From: Bacteroidota bacterium
GTDB lineage: Bacteria > Bacteroidota > Bacteroidia > Bacteroidales > B18-G4
Assembly: GCA_003648575.1 (NCBI GenBank)
Contig: QMPN01000071.1
Location: 1 to 11,848 of the forward strand
Length of the DNA stretch: 11,848 nt
Reading direction: 5' to 3'
Part shown: piece after piece, positions 7,811 through 11,848 of the stretch
Position numbering within the stretch: position 1 is the stretch's first letter
Layout: each line of letters starts with the position of its first letter
Translations under genes and position numbers: made by a program
The notes under the pieces: model-generated
What the model saw: the letters and a program-made list of their open reading frames with translations, nothing else
Database searches by the model: none
Told to the model about the DNA's origin: nothing

Positions 7811-9052
7811 TTATTCGTAGCGGAGGGATTCGATAGGATCGAGTTTGGCAGCTTTCACAGCTGGAAGTATCCCGGATATCAAGGCTACTACAATGCATAG
7901 TGCCACACCCATCCCTATCCAGTCCCAGGGAATGATGAAGTCGGTGCCGATTATCCCTGACACCGCATTGCCGATGATGATCCCCAGGATGATGCCAAAG
8001 ATGCCACCAAGCTGGCCGATCACAATAGCTTCTACCAGGAATTGATATAATATCCTCTTCTTGTTGGCACCCACGGTCTTCCTAACCCCGATCTCCCGTG
8101 TCCTTTCAGACACGGAAACCAGCATGATATTCATAAGCCCGATCACCGCGCCAAGGAGGGTGATGATGCCGATGATGATGGCTCCAAGGCGGATCTCCAC
8201 CAGGAAATCATTTAGCATCTCCACAATATTGTCGCTTTTCACCATGGCGAAGCTGTCATCTTCACCAACGGACACATCCCTGATAATCCTGAACAGCCCT
8301 GTGGCTTCATGAATAGCATTCTCCATTCGTTGGGGGTTTTCCGACTTCACGGAGATGGAATAATTCATATTTGGCCTGGAAAAATAGCTTCTAACATTAT
8401 TCAGGGGTACGATGCATCTTCTGTCACCTGAAAAGCCGACATTCGAGCCCTTTTCTTTCATGATTCCGATGATCCTGTACTTGCCGGGCCCAATGGAGAT
8501 AACCTTACCCAGGGGATCTTCCTTGTTCTTGAAAAGTATCGTCACGATCTCGCTCCCGACAATCACCACATGCCGGCCATCACGCATTTCGGCCTGCGAC
8601 ATATTCCTTCCTTTATCGAGTTCAAAACCGGCATTGACAACAAAATTTTCATCACCACCCATAATACCGATATTGGGGCTTGACTTCTCGGAACCATACT
8701 TGACAGTAGCAATCCCCGTTCCCCGGATGCTGACACTGGTGCTGGCAGGGTAATCAAACCTGTCTTTGAACTCCATCGCCTCGTCGTAGGTGATGATCTT
8801 GTAATATTCACTCTTGGGTGCTCTTCCGCCAACATGCACCCTGAGTGATCGGTTGCGGATGGTAAAGGTATTGGCTCCCATCATGCTGAAATTATCTTTC
8901 AGAAAGAACTTCACTGCATCGATGGATGTGAGAATACCTACAAGTGCCATGATCCCAAAGGCAATGATACCTATCGTTAGCCAGGAGCGAAGCTTATGGC
9001 TTTTGATGGATTCAAGGGCGATTCTGATATTTTCTAAGATCAGGAGTTTCAT
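7811..9052 (-). CDS. ABC transporter permease, MacB/FtsX type
   Basis: This is an inner-membrane permease subunit of a type VII (MacB-like) ABC transporter. The 413 residues follow the family order. A first helix at about 22-44 (LRSWLTIGIIAFGIMALVGIL) comes first. A large extracytoplasmic MacB periplasmic core domain (about 45-285) follows. Three C-terminal helices (about 290-314, 340-362 and 377-400) make up the FtsX domain. The coupling segment SERTREIGVRKTVGA (315-329) and the ending PAVKAAKLDPIESLRYE are hallmark sequences. No ATPase and no membrane-fusion partner is encoded nearby, so the partner must be elsewhere or just outside the window. The substrate is unknown. It lies 35 bp after the acyltransferase gene, with a promoter-like motif in that gap, so it may be transcribed both with and independently of the upstream genes. 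Confidence 0.95.
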   Translation of the reverse strand: MKLLILENIRIALESIKSHKLRSWLTIGIIAFGIMALVGILTSIDAVKFFLKDNFSMMGANTFTIRNRSLRVHVGGRAPKSEYYKIITYDEAMEFKDRFDYPASTSVSIRGTGIATVKYGSEKSSPNIGIMGGDENFVVNAGFELDKGRNMSQAEMRDGRHVVIVGSEIVTILFKNKEDPLGKVISIGPGKYRIIGIMKEKGSNVGFSGDRRCIVPLNNVRSYFSRPNMNYSISVKSENPQRMENAIHEATGLFRIIRDVSVGEDDSFAMVKSDNIVEMLNDFLVEIRLGAIIIGIITLLGAVIGLMNIMLVSVSERTREIGVRKTVGANKKRILYQFLVEAIVIGQLGGIFGIILGIIIGNAVSGIIGTDFIIPWDWIGMGVALCIVVALISGILPAVKAAKLDPIESLRYE

Positions 9053-9075
9053 GTGGCCGGAGGTTGTACTTTCAA

Positions 9076-9083
9076 CAAATGTA
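9076..9083 (-). promoter_or_regulatory. Candidate -7 promoter element (TACATTTG) before the ABC permease
   Basis: On the minus strand TACATTTG fits TAnnTTTG exactly. It lies in the 35-bp gap after the upstream gene's stop, 23 bp before the permease ATG, which would give a leader of about 15-17 bases. No exact TTTG lies at the expected upstream spacing; only a TTTA occurs near 9107-9110. This is a candidate internal promoter. Confidence 0.35.
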
Positions 9084-9087
9084 CAAA

Positions 9088-10023
9088 TTATGAGCGCATC
9101 TTCCGATAAAAGCTGAAAGGGATTTTCAGAATAAAGGGCAAGCGGTTGCGGCTGATCCGATTGAAGTCGATACGCGTAGAGCCAAAGCCCTTATAAAACC
9201 TCGAAAGGGCCTCATTATTCGATCCGTCGAAATCAAGCGTCAGGTGTTTGTTGGCATGTTCACGGATGAAATGATCGATGAGCAGAAACATAGCACGCTT
9301 GTCCCTGCCTTCAGGGCTTAGCCCGGAAAAGATAAACACCGTCTTTTTGTGACTCTTAAGAAAAACAGCCCCGGCGCAAAGACTGTTATCTTCGGTATAC
9401 ACCCCATAAATATTACCCATGCCCTTGTAGATACAGGTATAGATCAGCCGTTTTAGCTTCAGATAGTTCCCTTCCCTGAGCACCTTAATATCTTTTCCAC
9501 GGTTAGCACGGAATAATTCGATCACCTCGTCAGGTTTGATCCCTTTCACCACTGAAAGTCCTTCCGATTCTGCTTTTGCCAGGTTACGTTTTGTATTGCT
9601 GTTGTATTTCTTCCTGAGATCCGCATAGTCGGCGATCAGATCCAGTTCATGGTTTACCTGTGGCAGATATTCGAATCCCGGCATATCAGGTTTGTTGTGG
9701 GTATTCAGGTTGAGGTCGATGACCTTATATTTTGCAGGTATGGCCGCCAGGAAGCTATTGATCACTTCGGGGCTGAGTTCTGTTCTTGAGAACAATCCCA
9801 GCTGTTGGGTAAAGAAAGGCTGAAAGATGATGTTGACCCCGGCCTTCTTCCTGAAATTGATTGGGAATACCCTTTCATAATCCCCTTCTACCAGTGCCTC
9901 CCACTCTTCACATACCACATCGAGGAACCAGGAATAAGCATAGATCACTCCGTTGAAGGATTGCTCAATGCATTCATCCCACTTTTCTTTATCGATATGC
10001 TCGTATTTGAGGTATTTTATCAT
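9088..10023 (-). CDS. FemAB/GNAT-like acyltransferase (Acetyltransf_6-type)
   Basis: The 311-residue soluble protein has no signal peptide or membrane helix. Its layout suggests a double GNAT fold of the FemAB/BioF2-like type. A degenerate N-terminal half includes FNGVIYAYSWFLDVV (23-37) and the segment FQPFFTQQLGLFS (67-79). The linker YNSNTKRNLAKAESEGLSV (140-158) is typical of Acetyltransf_6 proteins. The C-terminal GNAT half contains IYGVYTEDNSLCAGAVFLKSHKKTVFIFSG, then the helix-rich AMFLLIDHFI, and ends in LDFDGSNNEALSRFYKGFGS (264-282). Such proteins transfer acyl or aminoacyl groups, often in cell-envelope or exopolysaccharide pathways. The actual substrate is unknown. Its ATG overlaps the upstream stop by 4 bp (ATGA), so it is probably translationally coupled to the deacetylase gene. 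Confidence 0.8.
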   Translation of the reverse strand: MIKYLKYEHIDKEKWDECIEQSFNGVIYAYSWFLDVVCEEWEALVEGDYERVFPINFRKKAGVNIIFQPFFTQQLGLFSRTELSPEVINSFLAAIPAKYKVIDLNLNTHNKPDMPGFEYLPQVNHELDLIADYADLRKKYNSNTKRNLAKAESEGLSVVKGIKPDEVIELFRANRGKDIKVLREGNYLKLKRLIYTCIYKGMGNIYGVYTEDNSLCAGAVFLKSHKKTVFIFSGLSPEGRDKRAMFLLIDHFIREHANKHLTLDFDGSNNEALSRFYKGFGSTRIDFNRISRNRLPFILKIPFSFYRKMRS

Positions 10024-11318
10024 TGCTGTGCTGCTCTCGCGAATATTTCTTCCAGGGATTTATGTTTATTTTCATCATCCTCCAGTGCGTAGTTGTGCCA
10101 TATACCGATCAGCTCTCCTGATACCGATTTCACTGCATCGATCAATGGTAATACAGCATCCTTGTATTCAGAGGGATCAAGTTTCATATAATCGCTCAGT
10201 GTGGTATCCATGAACATGAATGGATGGATGAGCAATGATGTTTCCTCTTCTTCCTTCAAATTATAAAACCTGAAGGGATTTGCGATACCGGCCCGGAAGC
10301 CCGACATGGAGGCATAACCCATTGAATAATCATCGGTGATTCCGGCCTCGATCAAAGATTCGTAGGTTTCGGGGAAGCTCATCTTCACAAAATGTTGCCT
10401 GCTCCGGGTAATCTTCTTAGCCGTTACCTCCTCTATCCCGCTGATCTCTTTCTTTATTTTTCCCAGCTCATTCCCGGCTCCATAGGATGGATGTACCCCG
10501 ATCTCCGCTTTAGCTGATAATCTCCTGACCAGGGAAGCAAATTTCTTATTCTTTAAAGAGAGGTTACGGTCAAAGGGACCGGGCTCTCCTGCCAGGATAA
10601 AAAATACAGGATCAGGCTGATGCCCTGAAAACTGTGCAATCAGCATATCGAAATTATCAAATGGATCCTTCCCTTTTCCCCTCATCGTCTGGCAGCGTTT
10701 GCCCATCTCTGAAAAATTCCCTTTCAGCAAAAGTTTTACCATAGCCCCCCATGTGCGAACAAAGCCCTTTCCCAGGTGTGCGAAAGCTATATCTACATCG
10801 ATGGTAGGAACAAAGTGATATCTTTTTTCCTTAAACTTTAATTCAGGATAGCGTTCCTGCAGCAAGAGTTTTAATTTCTGTGCGATCTCATCTACAAGCG
10901 GAGTATGCAAGAAGCCTTCCTTAAAGGCCAGGCATTCTGTGTGCGGAAAACGTCCATGCCGGTCAGCCTTAAACGGCAGATACTCCTCGTAGCGTGATAC
11001 CAGGTAAAATGCCATGGCAAAAGGATCGAAAGGCAGGTCACCACCTTCAACAGTAAAAAACACCGGCAGGCCTTCATATTTGTCCATCTTGATTATCTGC
11101 TCGACGATGCCTGTTTGTGAAAGCAATCCGGAAGGCTTGATCGTGACAGATCCGGGAATATCCTTATCAGAATAGTTCAGAATAGGCCGATCCGAAGGGA
11201 CTTTATCTGTCAAATTCAGCTTTAATCCCGATAGTTCTTCCAGCATAAGCTTGAAGATCCACCGGGCTCTGGGGCTGATATTCTCAATGTATACGTTTAG
11301 CGCTTCGGATCTTGCCAT
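10020..11318 (-). CDS. Polysaccharide deacetylase-like protein with long N-terminal extension
   Basis: The 432 residues have no signal peptide or membrane helix, so the protein is probably cytoplasmic. An N-terminal domain (about 1-160, with FDPFAMAFYLVSRYEEYLPF at 97-116) precedes a divergent NodB-like catalytic domain. I associate this architecture with Bacteroidota polysaccharide deacetylases. The first motif is T172-I-D174-V-D176, in the position of the classic TFDDG-type metal and base residues. G274-V-H276-P-S-Y-G follows, but the second His of the usual HxxxH is missing (position 280 is Gly). H309 (SRQHF) or H365 (IHPFMFMD) may replace it. Further conserved-looking blocks are TDDYSMGY (328-335), GFRAG (340-344) and IWHN (406-409). 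A role in removing acyl groups from a glycan precursor is inferred. The start overlaps the upstream gene by 35 bp. Confidence 0.8.
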   Translation of the reverse strand: MARSEALNVYIENISPRARWIFKLMLEELSGLKLNLTDKVPSDRPILNYSDKDIPGSVTIKPSGLLSQTGIVEQIIKMDKYEGLPVFFTVEGGDLPFDPFAMAFYLVSRYEEYLPFKADRHGRFPHTECLAFKEGFLHTPLVDEIAQKLKLLLQERYPELKFKEKRYHFVPTIDVDIAFAHLGKGFVRTWGAMVKLLLKGNFSEMGKRCQTMRGKGKDPFDNFDMLIAQFSGHQPDPVFFILAGEPGPFDRNLSLKNKKFASLVRRLSAKAEIGVHPSYGAGNELGKIKKEISGIEEVTAKKITRSRQHFVKMSFPETYESLIEAGITDDYSMGYASMSGFRAGIANPFRFYNLKEEEETSLLIHPFMFMDTTLSDYMKLDPSEYKDAVLPLIDAVKSVSGELIGIWHNYALEDDENKHKSLEEIFARAAQQ

Positions 11319-11848
11319 AAGTAGTTCTGAATAAGTTAAACCGCTGTACGCCCGTCTTTATTATGTCACGAAAATACAATTTCGAATTGAAGCCGGCGAT
11401 GGAAGCCGCATTGTTCTCCCTGATATCCTTGCTGATGATCTCAAAAGCATCCCTGCACCTGATGCTGTAAAACGGAATACCATTGATCATATTTTCTTTC
11501 AGCACTTCAGGCGGAAGCAGTTCTGCAAGCCTGTGTAATTGCATGGTCCAGCCGGCTTTCTTGGCATACATCTTATAGCTACGGTCCTGGCTCTTCCCAT
11601 CCCGTCCGATGTAACGGATGCCTATCCTTTTATACGATCTGTACCTGACCTGTTCAGTCTCCTCAACGAAATGCACGAAAGTCATGGCTTCTGACACCGT
11701 GGTTCCGGCAAACACCATCATGGCATTCTGTTCCATTAGCCAGGCAAAGGGAGAATCCGGACCAAAAGAGCTAATATTTTTCATCTCCGCCAGGGTTTGG
11801 GCACTGTTTCCTTTCACCAAAAAGGAATGAAGCGGATGTGCCGTACGC
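11284..11848 (-). CDS. AAC(3)-family N-acetyltransferase, N-terminus beyond the window
   Basis: Only the C-terminal 187 residues are visible. The frame is open to the window edge, so the internal TTG at 11820 is not needed as a start. The visible part opens R-T-A-H-P-L-H-S-F (11847-11821), matching the RxxHPxHS signature of aminoglycoside 3-N-acetyltransferase-like proteins. SSFGPDSPFAWLMEQNAMMVFAGTT, then TFVHFVEE, follow, as expected for that fold. These residues belong to the acetyl-CoA and substrate region of the family. In envelope-glycan loci, members acetylate amino sugars rather than drugs. With a deacetylase and a FemAB-like protein downstream, that role is more likely here than antibiotic resistance, but this is inference. 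Family length (about 260-280 residues) implies some 80-90 residues are missing. Confidence 0.82.
   Translation of the reverse strand, partial: RTAHPLHSFLVKGNSAQTLAEMKNISSFGPDSPFAWLMEQNAMMVFAGTTVSEAMTFVHFVEETEQVRYRSYKRIGIRYIGRDGKSQDRSYKMYAKKAGWTMQLHRLAELLPPEVLKENMINGIPFYSIRCRDAFEIISKDIRENNAASIAGFNSKLYFRDIIKTGVQRFNLFRTTYGKIRSAKRIH

Noticed and set aside
7710..7898. 62-codon minus-strand frame encoding a Leu-Ser/Asn-Thr repeat
   Set aside because: The repeats are the 9-bp tandem array read in one frame. The frame overlaps the permease C-terminus out of phase and has no sign of being a gene.
11284..11848. AAC(3)-like gene as an antibiotic-resistance determinant
   Set aside because: Family membership does not show drug acetylation. 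The overlapping deacetylase-like and FemAB-like genes point to a glycan or amino-sugar substrate, and the N-terminal part is not visible.

Overview
The window looks like a chromosomal segment of a Bacteroidota bacterium. The evidence is a gene for a type IX secretion system plug-like protein, a Bacteroidota-style Na+-NQR operon, A-rich leaders without Shine-Dalgarno sequences before most genes, and matches to the Bacteroidota -7 promoter consensus TAnnTTTG. The finer lineage (perhaps Bacteroidales/Marinilabiliales) cannot be fixed from sequence reading alone.

Layout. Positions 1-281 are non-coding and hold an inverted pair of REP-like palindromic repeats just past the end of nqrF. Positions 282-6202 (minus strand) are a complete, tightly spaced nqrABCDEF operon, read right to left from nqrA to nqrF. 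It encodes the sodium-translocating NADH:quinone oxidoreductase. The key cofactor residues can be located: flavinylated Thr in NqrB and NqrC, the paired membrane Cys of NqrD and NqrE, and the 2Fe-2S, FAD and NADH motifs of NqrF. A 216-bp divergent intergenic region separates it from a plus-strand gene (6419-7717) for a secreted protein resembling the T9SS plug protein (DUF5103). The gap to the next, convergent gene is filled almost exactly by a 9-bp tandem repeat array with an 18-bp higher-order period.

Positions 7811-11848 (minus strand) hold four co-directional genes, given here in transcription order: an AAC(3)-like N-acetyltransferase cut off by the window edge, a polysaccharide-deacetylase-like protein, a FemAB/GNAT-like acyltransferase and a MacB/FtsX-type ABC transporter permease. 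The first three overlap one another (35 bp and 4 bp) and look translationally coupled. Their shared theme is acyl-group addition to or removal from a glycan or amino-sugar substrate. The permease follows after 35 bp and has a promoter-like motif of its own.

I saw no tRNA, rRNA, CRISPR array, transposase or phage gene. Most of the window is conserved core metabolism. The least explained parts are the two repeat structures and the overlapping three-gene acyl-transfer/deacetylase module.
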